A stretch of 10,124 nt of DNA from Betaproteobacteria bacterium UBA5216 (GCA_002412495.1 DHVE01000009.1:1-10124); one strand, 5' to 3'. Shown: positions 1-6,465, numbered from the stretch's first letter. Program-made: numbers and translations. Notes: generated from the letters alone by a model not told the origin.

Positions 1-489
1 CATCATTTCAATTCGGCGGCGTTCGTGCTGGAGTGGCACGTGGTGGGCATGTACGCCCCGTCGTTTTTTACCGGCTCGCTGATTCAAAAATTAGGCGTGC
101 TGAAGGTGATACTCGTGGGCATCGCGCTATTGATCGTCTCGGTGCTGTGCGCGCTGGCCGGCACCGGCGTGATCAATTTCTGGCTGGCGCTGTTCATTTT
201 GGGCGTGGGCTGGAATTTCATGTACGTCGGCGGCTCGGCGCTGCTTACCGAGTGCCACACGCCCGCCGAGCGCGCCAAAACACAGGCGGCGAATGACCTG
301 ATGGTGTTTTGCACCATGGCGGTATCGTCAACATCTTCCGGCATGCTGCTCACGCTGAGCGGCTGGCACGCGGTGAACTACGGCACGATTCCGTTTCTGT
401 TGCTCGCGCTGGGCTTCACGCTGTGGTTGATGCGCATGCGCAGCAACGGCCACAGCGGTGTTGCGCCGCTGGTGGCGCGCCGCGATTAA
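1..489 (+). CDS. MFS transporter, C-terminal part (5' end outside window)
   Basis: This is the end of a major facilitator superfamily secondary transporter in the inner membrane. The frame is open from base 1, so the gene starts outside the window; 162 residues are visible. They contain about five hydrophobic helices (roughly residues 15-30, 36-55, 62-85, 104-123 and 131-146). Helices 3 and 4 are joined by a polar cytoplasmic-type loop with T-P-A-E-R-A-K-T-Q-A-A-N-D, the kind of charged loop found between late MFS helices. The helix with W-H-V-V-G-M-Y-A-P-S-F-F-T-G resembles a common proteobacterial MFS subgroup of unknown substrate. The C-terminus is short, basic and cytoplasmic. The substrate cannot be inferred from this half. 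The next gene is 215 bp away and is probably transcribed separately. Confidence 0.85.
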   Translation, partial: HHFNSAAFVLEWHVVGMYAPSFFTGSLIQKLGVLKVILVGIALLIVSVLCALAGTGVINFWLALFILGVGWNFMYVGGSALLTECHTPAERAKTQAANDLMVFCTMAVSSTSSGMLLTLSGWHAVNYGTIPFLLLALGFTLWLMRMRSNGHSGVAPLVARRD

Positions 490-560
490 CGCCCCACTTC
501 GTCAAATATTTGTAAAGCGGGTTTAACCGCGCGGCCGGTATATTGGCGATTCGACGTAAG

Positions 561-589
561 CTTTTGTTTTTAAATGTTATTTATATTAA
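561..589 (+). promoter_or_regulatory. AT-rich block, possible promoter region of the mlaC-like gene
   Basis: In an otherwise GC-rich window this stretch is almost pure A/T and contains TATATT (582-587), a plausible -10 hexamer. A convincing -35 box at 16-18 bp spacing is not seen: TTGTTT at 564-569 is only 12 bp away. The block lies about 120 bp upstream of the start codon. The call rests on base composition and position only. The remainder of 490-704 shows no gene. Confidence 0.3.
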
Positions 590-704
590 CCGTCATGCGG
601 CGGTGCGGTTGTAACCAAGTGCATGGAACTGCGTTAATGAAATAGCGACTAAGTGTGATGCGTCGCGATGGGTGGCGCCGATGAAAATTAAAAAAGGAAC
701 TACG

Positions 705-1406
705 ATGATCAAGACATTCGCACAAGCGGGCGCGTTGCTGGTTTTGGCAACCGGTGCGGCGTACGCGCAAACAGCGACCGATGCGCCCGCAAAACCCGCG
801 GCGCCTGCCGCCGTAACAACGCCCGCGGCTGCGGCCACCGCTACAACCGCATCCACGGCGGCGCGCGCGCAAACCGCGCCGGATGCACTGGTGAAATCCA
901 CCGTGGATGAAGTGTTGGGCGTGATCAAAAGCACCAAGGACAAGCGCGCGCTCAATGAAGTGGTTGAGAAAAAAGTGCTGCCGAATTTTGATTTTGGCGC
1001 GATGACGCGTCTGGCGGTCGGCCGTCACTGGCGCGATGCGTCGCCGGCGCAACAAAAATCGCTGGAGAGCGCGTTCCGCACGTTGCTGGTGAATACCTAC
1101 GCGACCGCGCTCGCGCAATCGACGTCGGCCGACCAATCGGTTGAAGTTCGTCCGGCGCCGGTGAAACCCGCCGACGACGACGTGACGGTTAAAACCCTCG
1201 TCAAGGAAGGCAGCCGCAAACCCATCGCGATCGACTATCGCATGGCCAAAGCCACCGGCGGCTGGATGGTTTACGACGTGGTGGTCGAGAACCTGAGCCT
1301 GGTGACTAATTATCGCGGTACGTTCAACACCGAAGTCGGCAAAGGCGGCATCGACGGCCTGATCAAATCGCTCGAAGCCAAGAACAAGAGCAACGCCGAG
1401 GGTTGA
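705..1406 (+). CDS. mlaC: MlaC/Ttg2D-family periplasmic phospholipid-binding protein
   Basis: MlaC carries phospholipids across the periplasm between the outer-membrane MlaA complex and the inner-membrane MlaFEDB ABC transporter, maintaining outer-membrane lipid asymmetry. The product is 233 aa with a Sec signal peptide ending near A-Y-A-Q (residues 18-21). The family domain covers about residues 60-225 and shows V-L-P-N-F-D-F-G-A-M-T, A-V-G-R-H-W-R-D-A-S and the hallmark end Y-R-G-T-F-N-T-E-V, then G-G-I-D-G-L-I-K-S-L. The start at 705 is chosen because AAGGA (694-698) sits 6 bp upstream; an in-frame ATG at 681 is less well placed. Residues 22-58 form an Ala/Thr/Pro-rich low-complexity linker not needed by the family (E. 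coli MlaC is about 211 aa). No other mla gene is adjacent, so this copy is an orphan; a hopanoid-associated HpnM-type role is possible but unsupported here. Confidence 0.88.
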   Translation: MIKTFAQAGALLVLATGAAYAQTATDAPAKPAAPAAVTTPAAAATATTASTAARAQTAPDALVKSTVDEVLGVIKSTKDKRALNEVVEKKVLPNFDFGAMTRLAVGRHWRDASPAQQKSLESAFRTLLVNTYATALAQSTSADQSVEVRPAPVKPADDDVTVKTLVKEGSRKPIAIDYRMAKATGGWMVYDVVVENLSLVTNYRGTFNTEVGKGGIDGLIKSLEAKNKSNAEG

Positions 1407-1443
1407 TCGCAAACGGCACGCGGGTTACAACGCGGCGTGTAAA

Positions 1444-1478
1444 AACAGCGGGACGCTTCGGCGTCCCGCTGTTGTTTT
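1444..1478 (+). terminator. Rho-independent terminator with UUCG tetraloop after the mlaC-like gene
   Basis: A perfect 13-bp stem pairs 1444-1456 with 1461-1473 around a TTCG loop (1457-1460) closed by C-G, the exceptionally stable cUUCGg configuration. A short T-rich run GTTTT (1474-1478) follows. It lies 37 bp after the mlaC stop codon and 99 bp before the next start codon, so it separates the two transcripts. The left arm is preceded by an A run (1441-1445), so some activity on the opposite strand is conceivable, but no minus-strand gene ends here. Confidence 0.9.
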
Positions 1479-1576
1479 GAGGCGTGAGCGCTCCGTCGGA
1501 TTGGGTTATTCTTCCTCCTGATACAGTCGGCCTTGGGTGTGGCGTGTGCGGTAGTCAGGCTGTGGAGCGAGGGGGC

Positions 1577-2545
1577 ATGAAGAGACTCATCAGTTTGATG
1601 GCGGTGGAGTTTGCATTGCTCCTCGCGAGCGAGGGCGTGCACGCCCAGCCCAATTACCCCGCCAAACCCGTGCGGGTGGTGATTCCCTACGCGCCCGGTG
1701 GCGGCGTGGATATTGTCGGGCGCTTTATCGCCGCGAAACTGAGCGACGAATTCAAGCAACAGTTTGTCGCGGATAATCGCACGGGCGGTGGCGGCATCGT
1801 GGGCAACGATATCGTCGCCAAGGCGCCCGCGGATGGCTACACCCTGCTGATGATGAACAGCGCGCTCGCCTACCTGCCCGCGCTGTATTCACGCGTGCCG
1901 TACGACACCGTGCGGGATTTCGCGCCGATCACGTTGATCGGCGTCACGCCGAGCGTGCTGGTGGTGAACCCGGCGGTGCCGGCGAAAAATGTAAAAGAAC
2001 TGATCGCGCTGATGAAAGCCAAGCCCGGCCAGTTAAATTACGGCGCGGGCGTGGGCGGCACGCTTCATCTGGCGGTGGCGTTGTTTGAAGACATGGCGGG
2101 CGTGAAGGGCACGCTAATCCCGTACAAGGGCGGCGGCCCCGCGCTGATCGACACCGTGGGCGGGCAGGTGCAGATGATGATCGTGCCGGTGGTGTCGGCG
2201 ATAGGCCACATCAAATCCAACCGGCTGCGCGCGCTGGGCGTATCCGGCGCGCGGCGTTCGCCGATGCTGCCCGACGTGCCGACGATTGCGGATACCGGCG
2301 TGCCGGGATACGAATATGTCACTTGGTACGGCATGCTCGCGCCCGCCGCGACGCCCAGGCCCATCATCGCGAAACTCAATCAGGCCGTGGTCAAGGGCCT
2401 CGCCACCGCCGAACTGCGCGACAAGTTTGCGCAGCAAGGGGTGGAAGTGGAACCCAGCACGCCGGAGCAATTTTCGACGCTGCTGCAAACGGAGCTGGGG
2501 CGCTGGGCGAAGATTATTAAGGCGGCGAAGATACAGGGGGAGTAG
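1577..2545 (+). CDS. Bug-family (TctC-like) periplasmic solute-binding receptor
   Basis: The product is a tripartite tricarboxylate transporter (TTT) receptor of the Bug family, which binds small carboxylates or related ligands in the periplasm. It is 322 aa, the usual length. The start at 1577 is chosen because the signal peptide begins M-K-R-L-I-S-L and GGAG (1564-1567) lies 9 bp upstream; the open frame extends upstream to 1484, but that stretch does not look like a signal peptide and lies against the preceding terminator. Predicted cleavage follows V-H-A (residues 21-23). Family hallmarks are P-Y-A-P-G-G-G-V-D-I-V-G-R (residues 38-49, with conserved Asp45 contacting the ligand in known structures) and A-P-A-D-G-Y-T-L-L (83-91). 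No TctA/TctB membrane subunits are nearby, which is normal for the greatly expanded Bug receptors of betaproteobacteria. The ligand is unknown. An MmgE/PrpD gene lies one gene downstream, a frequent companion. Confidence 0.93.
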   Translation: MKRLISLMAVEFALLLASEGVHAQPNYPAKPVRVVIPYAPGGGVDIVGRFIAAKLSDEFKQQFVADNRTGGGGIVGNDIVAKAPADGYTLLMMNSALAYLPALYSRVPYDTVRDFAPITLIGVTPSVLVVNPAVPAKNVKELIALMKAKPGQLNYGAGVGGTLHLAVALFEDMAGVKGTLIPYKGGGPALIDTVGGQVQMMIVPVVSAIGHIKSNRLRALGVSGARRSPMLPDVPTIADTGVPGYEYVTWYGMLAPAATPRPIIAKLNQAVVKGLATAELRDKFAQQGVEVEPSTPEQFSTLLQTELGRWAKIIKAAKIQGE

Positions 2546-2653
2546 ATGGGTAGGTTGGTTTTGTGATTCACAGTTAGTGTCGGGACTTTGCGGCAAGGTA
2601 GATCTCAGGCTTTGTCGGGGGCCATTTAATGTTTAGGCTTTACGGAAAACAAC

Positions 2654-3202
2654 ATGCAACAAAATGAACGAACGTTGAGTGCGTCAAACATAGATTCAAT
2701 TACCGTAGACTTCTACAAAAGTCTGGCGTCAATAGGCGAGTCGATTCAGGGCAAAACGGGTGTCCCTTTATTCATGGCACTCAAGCGCGAAAAGCTTGTC
2801 GGAGGTCCGTATCCGGACGTGTCGCTATTCGAGGCGGCGAACCGCATCATGTCTGATCTCGTGATCTTGAAGGGCATCGCTGGTCTTCTTAAAAGCAATT
2901 TGTTCCCTTTTCCCGCGTACACCGTTGAGTTCGGGAACGAAGATGATAACGGTTTCGACATTCGCGCCTCGGCGGGAATTTTTACCTTAGTCGGCGAGGC
3001 GTTTAACGTTGCACCGTCGTTCTTTCAATCCAAAAAGGGTTCGGCCCTCAAAAAGCTCAGGCGCGATGGGGCTAATGCTACTTATCGGATTCTCATGTAC
3101 AACGATGATGCGGTCTCGCCAAACTATATTCCAAAATCTGATTTTGGCCTGCATCACATAATAGTTGGCGTGGAGTCCGGTCATATCCAAGTAAAGCCCT
3201 AA
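2654..3202 (+). CDS. Unrecognised 182-aa protein of lower GC; faint PD-(D/E)XK-like pattern
   Basis: I do not recognise this family. The product is soluble, with no signal peptide or membrane segment. The start at 2654 follows ACGGAAAA (2642-2649), a weak ribosome site. GC is about 50% over a sampled 60 bases, against more than 60% in its neighbours, which suggests acquired DNA. Residues 99-120 form two likely beta strands, F-D-I-R-A and F-T-L-V-G-E-A-F-N-V, followed by a lysine-rich helix (about 121-138, S-K-K-G-S-A-L-K-K-L-R-R) and a strand Y-R-I-L-M-Y-N-D. Asp102, Glu115 and Lys127/128 in this order recall the core of PD-(D/E)XK nuclease folds, but the canonical E-x-K is absent, so this is only a speculation. 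It sits between the Bug receptor gene and the convergent MmgE/PrpD gene without a visible partner. Confidence 0.65.
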   Translation: MQQNERTLSASNIDSITVDFYKSLASIGESIQGKTGVPLFMALKREKLVGGPYPDVSLFEAANRIMSDLVILKGIAGLLKSNLFPFPAYTVEFGNEDDNGFDIRASAGIFTLVGEAFNVAPSFFQSKKGSALKKLRRDGANATYRILMYNDDAVSPNYIPKSDFGLHHIIVGVESGHIQVKP

Positions 3203-3269
3203 CCCATCATTTGTGCGAACCTCTGTCGGTGCCGCTGCACGCTGACAAAAGAAGTCCGGCGTTCACAGA

Positions 3270-4640
3270 CTAGCGCGCGCACGCCCCCATCAAATCCTTC
3301 GCCGTCACACTTTCCAGCCGGTCAAGCACACCCTTCAACGTTTTCACACGCGCCGCGCTCAATACGCCGCCCGCCAGCGCATCGAATTTCGCATCGAGCC
3401 GTTTCCCTTGCGCGGCGAGATCGGTGTCGGGGATGCCGGCGTCGCGGCTGGCTTGCAGTCGCCGGCCATCGGTGGTCTCGATGATGACTTCGCCTTGCAC
3501 GGAATGTTGCGGCCAACTGCGTTCGAGTTCGACGGTGATTTTGTCGCGCAGGGCCACGTGCGCCGGGTCGGCGCAGACAGCCGCGCTGTAGGTGGCGAGG
3601 TCGGCGGTGTCGCGTCCCAAAAGGGCTGCGGCGGTGGTGAAGCGCAGGCTGAACTTGGCTTCGAGGCCGGTGCGGGCGTTCTGGATGTTGCACATATTGT
3701 CCGCGCCGGACGCGCCGCGTACGATCACGCGATGGATCGCACTGGGTGTGAGCGCGTGTTCGGTGCGCAGTTGCCGCGCGCACTCGATGCTGGAATGTGT
3801 GCCGTAGCAGGCGGCGTGGTACTTGAACAGGTTGTCGCGGATGAAATAACGCTGCGGATCGGCCAGCGCAATCTCCGGATGGAAATCTGCGCTCAAGGTG
3901 GCGGCGAATCCGCCGCGGCATTCGAGAATATCCGTGCGGCTTTCCATGCCGCGTGCCGCCAGCAGCGCCGCGCGCAGGCCGTTTTGCGCGGCGACGCCGG
4001 CGTGAAACGGTTTGCACTGCGTGCCGAATTGCCCTTTGAGCCCTGAGGCTTGCGTGGCGGCGATGCCCATGGCGCGCGCGGTGGCATCCAAATCCAGCCG
4101 CAGCAGGCGAGCACAACCGGCGGCGGCGCCGATCACGCCCAGCGTGCAGGTGGAGTGAAAACCTTGCGCGTAGTGGCCGGGTGCCACCAGCAGGCCGATG
4201 CGCGCTGCCGTTTCATACCCTGCAAGGAAGGCCGCGATTATTTCGGCACCGCTGCTGTCACGCGTTTCCGCCAGCGCCAGGATGGCGGGCAACACCGCCG
4301 CCGTGGGGTGGCCGTTCATGGCGAGATTCACGTCGTCGTAATCGAGCGCGTGCGAGGTGGTGCCATTGATCAGCGCGGCTTGCAAGGGCGAAACGTGTTC
4401 ACTTTGCGCGACCAGCGTGCAGCGCGGGTTGCCGCCTTCTTCCAGCGCGGTGTCGATCAGGATGCGTATCAGCGGGTCGTCCGCGCCCGCCAGCGATACC
4501 GCCATCCAGTCAAGCACACAGCGGCGCGCGGCCTCGCGCACGTCGGCGGGCAGTTGCGCGGTGTCGCGGGCCAGCGCCCACTCGGCGAGGGTGGCGGTTA
4601 CGGCTGCGGGTTGCGCTTGCGGTTTTATAACGGCGGACAT
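3270..4640 (-). CDS. MmgE/PrpD family protein (2-methylcitrate dehydratase-like)
   Basis: The product belongs to the MmgE/PrpD superfamily, which includes 2-methylcitrate dehydratase (PrpD) and cis-aconitate decarboxylase; most members act on small di- or tricarboxylates in the cytoplasm. It is 456 aa, the normal length. The start at 4640 (M-S-A-V-I-K-P) is supported by AAGGTGA, read on the minus strand at 4645-4651; the frame is open 23 codons further upstream, but without a better start. The family core motif I-N-G-T-T-S-H-A-L-D-Y-D-D-V-N (residues 91-105) with G-H-P-T-A (110-114) is intact, as is the later K-Y-H-A-A-C-Y-G-T-H-S-S. The 163-bp gap to the divergent selenoprotein gene probably holds promoters for both. 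The substrate is unknown: no prpB/prpC/acnD genes are present, so classic propionate catabolism is not indicated. The Bug receptor gene nearby hints at uptake and use of an organic acid (inference). Confidence 0.9.
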   Translation of the reverse strand: MSAVIKPQAQPAAVTATLAEWALARDTAQLPADVREAARRCVLDWMAVSLAGADDPLIRILIDTALEEGGNPRCTLVAQSEHVSPLQAALINGTTSHALDYDDVNLAMNGHPTAAVLPAILALAETRDSSGAEIIAAFLAGYETAARIGLLVAPGHYAQGFHSTCTLGVIGAAAGCARLLRLDLDATARAMGIAATQASGLKGQFGTQCKPFHAGVAAQNGLRAALLAARGMESRTDILECRGGFAATLSADFHPEIALADPQRYFIRDNLFKYHAACYGTHSSIECARQLRTEHALTPSAIHRVIVRGASGADNMCNIQNARTGLEAKFSLRFTTAAALLGRDTADLATYSAAVCADPAHVALRDKITVELERSWPQHSVQGEVIIETTDGRRLQASRDAGIPDTDLAAQGKRLDAKFDALAGGVLSAARVKTLKGVLDRLESVTAKDLMGACAR

Positions 4641-4803
4641 GGCGTCACCTTGCGGAGGGGGAATTTGATGCAGGCAATTTATGCCAACCGTCGGAGCAAA
4701 ACAAGCCATGTGCGGCTGTGCGGCGTATCAGCCGCGTATTTCAGCGCGGGCGCATGCGCTATCATCGTGCGAGCCATTCACCCAATCAATCCGAGGTAAT
4801 GCC
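4641..4803. promoter_or_regulatory. Divergent intergenic region between the MmgE/PrpD and selenoprotein genes
   Basis: The 163 bp separate two divergently oriented genes and must carry both ribosome sites: AAGGTGA for the minus-strand gene (read on the minus strand at 4645-4651) and GAGGT (4793-4797) 6 bp before the selenoprotein ATG. TATCAT at 4760-4765 is a reasonable -10 box for the plus-strand gene, with only a poor -35 candidate (TATTTC, 4737-4742). No clear operator palindrome stands out. Assignment as a shared promoter region is inferred from gene orientation. Confidence 0.45.
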
Positions 4804-6048
4804 ATGGTCAGACTCACCGATCTCCCCGCGTGGGAGCGCGAACATATGCTCGACAAGGTCAAGGATATTAAAAAGGGCGGCGGCTTCGAGGGCAATCCGT
4901 GGGTGAGCGGACCGCCGCTGAAACAGCGGCGCGTGGCGGTGATTTCCACGGCGGGTTTGCACCAGCGTGACGACCGGCCTTTCGCGCCGGGCGCGGCGGC
5001 CACCGACTATCGCGTGATTCCCGGTTCGGTGAATGCGGGAGAGCTGGTGATGAGTCATCTGTCGATCAACTATGATCGCACCGGATTTCAGCAGGATATC
5101 AATGTGGTGCTGCCGCTGGATCGTTTGCGTGAACTGGCGGCGGAAGGCGTGATCGGTTCGGTGGCGGATTATCACTACTCGTTCATGGGCGCCGCGCCGA
5201 TACGCCAGCTGGCGCCGCGTGCGCGCGAACTGGCGGGCTTGCTCAAGCGGGACAAGGTGGATGCGGTTTTGTTATCACCCGTGTGACCGAATTGCACGTG
5301 CGCCGTCGGCGCACTCAGCCACACCCTCGAAAGCGAAGGCATCGCCACCACGCAGATTTCACTGGTGCGCGAGCATACCGAAGCGATACGCGCGCCGCGT
5401 GCGCTGTGGGTGCCGTTTATCCTGGGCCGGCCGTTTGGCGTGCCCAACGATGCCGCGTTTCAGCGCCGCGTGCTGCTGGCGGCGTTGCGTTTGCTGGAAG
5501 CCCCCGCGGGTCAGGGGCCGCTGTTGGAAGACTTTCCGCACGATGCGCCCGAACAAAGCGGTGGCGGCGACGCGCTGGAAGGGTTTGCGTGTCCGGTTAA
5601 TTTCGGCCGCGCGCCCGCGAACGATGCGGATGCCTGGCAACAGGAGATCAGCGATCTGGCGTCGTGGCATCGTCTCGCGGTGGAACGCCGGGGCCGGACC
5701 ACGGCGGCGTTAAGCGGGCTGACACCCGGCGTGGCGTCGCGCTATATCCTTGATTTTATTAGGGATTCAAATACACCCCTCTATCGTGCGGAACTGGCGC
5801 GCGGGTTGTCGCTGCGACTTGCCTGCGAGGACATCAAGGCCTATTACCTTGAAGCGGTCAACGAACAGCCTGGACGGCGCGCGGCGCAGCAGGCGCAGGC
5901 ATGGTTTTGGAACGAGACCGTGGCGGGACGTACTTTTATCCGTTTGCGCGAGGTGTGTTTGAACAGCGCGGATGAATCGGTCAAGCAGTTCGGGCTGGGT
6001 AATCTGGTGCCGCGCGCGGTGCTCCAGGCGTTGCAAATGAAGCAATGA
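4804..6048 (+). CDS. Predicted selenoprotein, GrdB/PrdB-like (glycine/betaine/sarcosine/D-proline reductase selenoprotein B family), Sec at TGA codon 161
   Basis: The frame starting at ATG 4804 (GAGGT at 4793-4797, 6 bp upstream) meets TGA at 5284-5286 and then stays open to 6048: 414 residues with selenocysteine at 161. Sequence similarity is continuous across the TGA. Before it, V-A-V-I-S-T-A-G-L-H (44-53), T-D-Y-R-V-I-P and F-Q-Q-D-I-N-V-V-L-P-L-D-R-L (95-108) fit GRDB-type proteins. At it, D-A-V-L-L-S-P-V-U-P-N-C-T-C matches in register the active-site U of GrdB. After it, V-P-F-I-L-G-R-P-F-G-V-P-N-D follows as in the family. Cys164 and Cys166 make a U-x-x-C redox motif. A SECIS-like hairpin follows the TGA. 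In clostridial GrdB/PrdB the Sec attacks the amine substrate together with a pyruvoyl subunit, but no such subunit gene is adjacent, so the substrate is unknown. The C-terminal 130 residues (R-R-G-R-T-T-A-A-L-S-G-L onward, helical) differ from clostridial GrdB. A nonsense-mutated pseudogene is the alternative; frame conservation and the hairpin argue against it. Confidence 0.85.
5284..5286 (+). other. In-frame UGA, predicted selenocysteine codon (Sec161)
   Basis: The TGA lies in frame between two halves of a single recognisable protein, at the active-site position of the GrdB family, giving V-U-P-N-C-T-C. The next in-frame stop is 762 bp downstream, at 6046-6048. Standard annotation would end the gene here at 160 residues and start a second one at an internal GTG such as 5365. 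Confidence 0.85.
5298..5314 (+). promoter_or_regulatory. Bacterial SECIS-like hairpin
   Basis: A perfect 7-bp stem pairs GTGCGCC (5298-5304) with GGCGCAC (5308-5314), leaving a GTC loop. The loop begins with G-U, the feature contacted by SelB in known bacterial SECIS elements. The G lies 18 nt after the UGA, inside the roughly 16-37 nt window accepted for bacterial SECIS elements. The hairpin lies inside the coding region, as is normal in bacteria. The region is GC-rich, so a short hairpin could arise by chance; the case rests on its position and loop together with the protein homology. Confidence 0.75.
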
Positions 6049-6076
6049 AGCGCTGAAGCAATGAACCCATGAACTT
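6037..6076 (+). repeat. Five degenerate 8-bp tandem units across the selenoprotein stop codon
   Basis: Units read ATGAAGCA, ATGAAGCG, CTGAAGCA, ATGAACCC and ATGAACTT, each 8 bp, without gaps. The first two encode the C-terminal M-K-Q and the stop codon (6046-6048). Since 8 is not a multiple of 3, gain or loss of a unit would alter the reading frame at the C-terminus. The last units decay into the spacer before the lipoprotein gene. Confidence 0.6.
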
Positions 6077-6103
6077 TCTGCCGGCGTGGCGGCCCAAGAG
6101 TTT

Positions 6104-6445
6104 ATGTTTGCGAATACCCTGACATCCGCGGCCGTTTTTTCGCGCGGCGGGCTGATTTTGGCGGTTGTGCTGCTGGCACTGCTGGGCGCGTGCGCTACGG
6201 TGCCGTCGCCCGATGGTGCCAGCGGCATGTCCGGTACTACACCCGGCACCGGACCCAGCACCGCGCCGCGTCCCAAACCCAACGTGAATTTGTCGGGTTA
6301 TCCGCCCGCGTTTAAAGACGGCTTCAGCGATGGCTGTGAAAGCGTGCGCGGCAATTACCGGCGCGAGGGCCGCTTCGGCAAGGATAACGACTACACACTG
6401 GGCTGGCAGGACGGCTACAGCATCTGCGGCCGGCAGAAGCGCTAG
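6104..6445 (+). CDS. Small predicted lipoprotein, function unknown
   Basis: The 113-residue product has a lipoprotein signal: a hydrophobic stretch (residues 17-27) ends in the lipobox L-L-G-A-C with Cys30 as the predicted lipidated residue, so the mature protein is membrane-anchored in the periplasm. A Pro/Thr/Gly/Ser-rich linker (about 33-62) follows, then a compact domain with two copies of an aromatic-x-x-G-aromatic-x-D-G motif: F-K-D-G-F-S-D-G (about 73-80) and Y-T-L-G-W-Q-D-G (about 99-106), each with a nearby Cys. These repeats resemble small glycine/aspartate motifs seen in other proteobacterial lipoproteins, but I cannot name the family. ATG 6104 has a weak AAGAG (6096-6100); GTG 6086 in the same frame is an alternative adding six residues. 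The gene follows the selenoprotein gene on the same strand by 55 bp and may be co-transcribed. It ends 20 bp from the convergent spoT. Confidence 0.75.
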   Translation: MFANTLTSAAVFSRGGLILAVVLLALLGACATVPSPDGASGMSGTTPGTGPSTAPRPKPNVNLSGYPPAFKDGFSDGCESVRGNYRREGRFGKDNDYTLGWQDGYSICGRQKR

Positions 6446-6465
6446 GGGAAACGTAGCGGGCTGCG

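Noticed and set aside
570..1412. 280-residue minus-strand open frame opposite the mlaC-like gene
   Set aside because: Arg/His/Gly-rich low-complexity translation, no ribosome site, and fully antisense to a recognised family member: a shadow produced by high GC.
2546..2653. Spacer before the low-GC gene searched for insertion ends or attachment sites
   Set aside because: No convincing inverted or direct repeats flanking the gene were found by eye.
4050..4799. 249-residue plus-strand open frame opposite the start of the MmgE/PrpD gene
   Set aside because: No family similarity and no ribosome site; the opposite strand encodes the complete MmgE/PrpD motifs.
5284..5286. TGA as a disabling nonsense mutation (pseudogene)
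   Set aside because: The frame stays open and family-like for 253 further codons, the TGA is at the known Sec position, and a SECIS-like hairpin follows. This remains the formal alternative.
6440..6458. Possible 5-bp hairpin between the convergent lipoprotein and spoT genes
   Set aside because: The stem is too short and no T run follows, so it was not called as a terminator.
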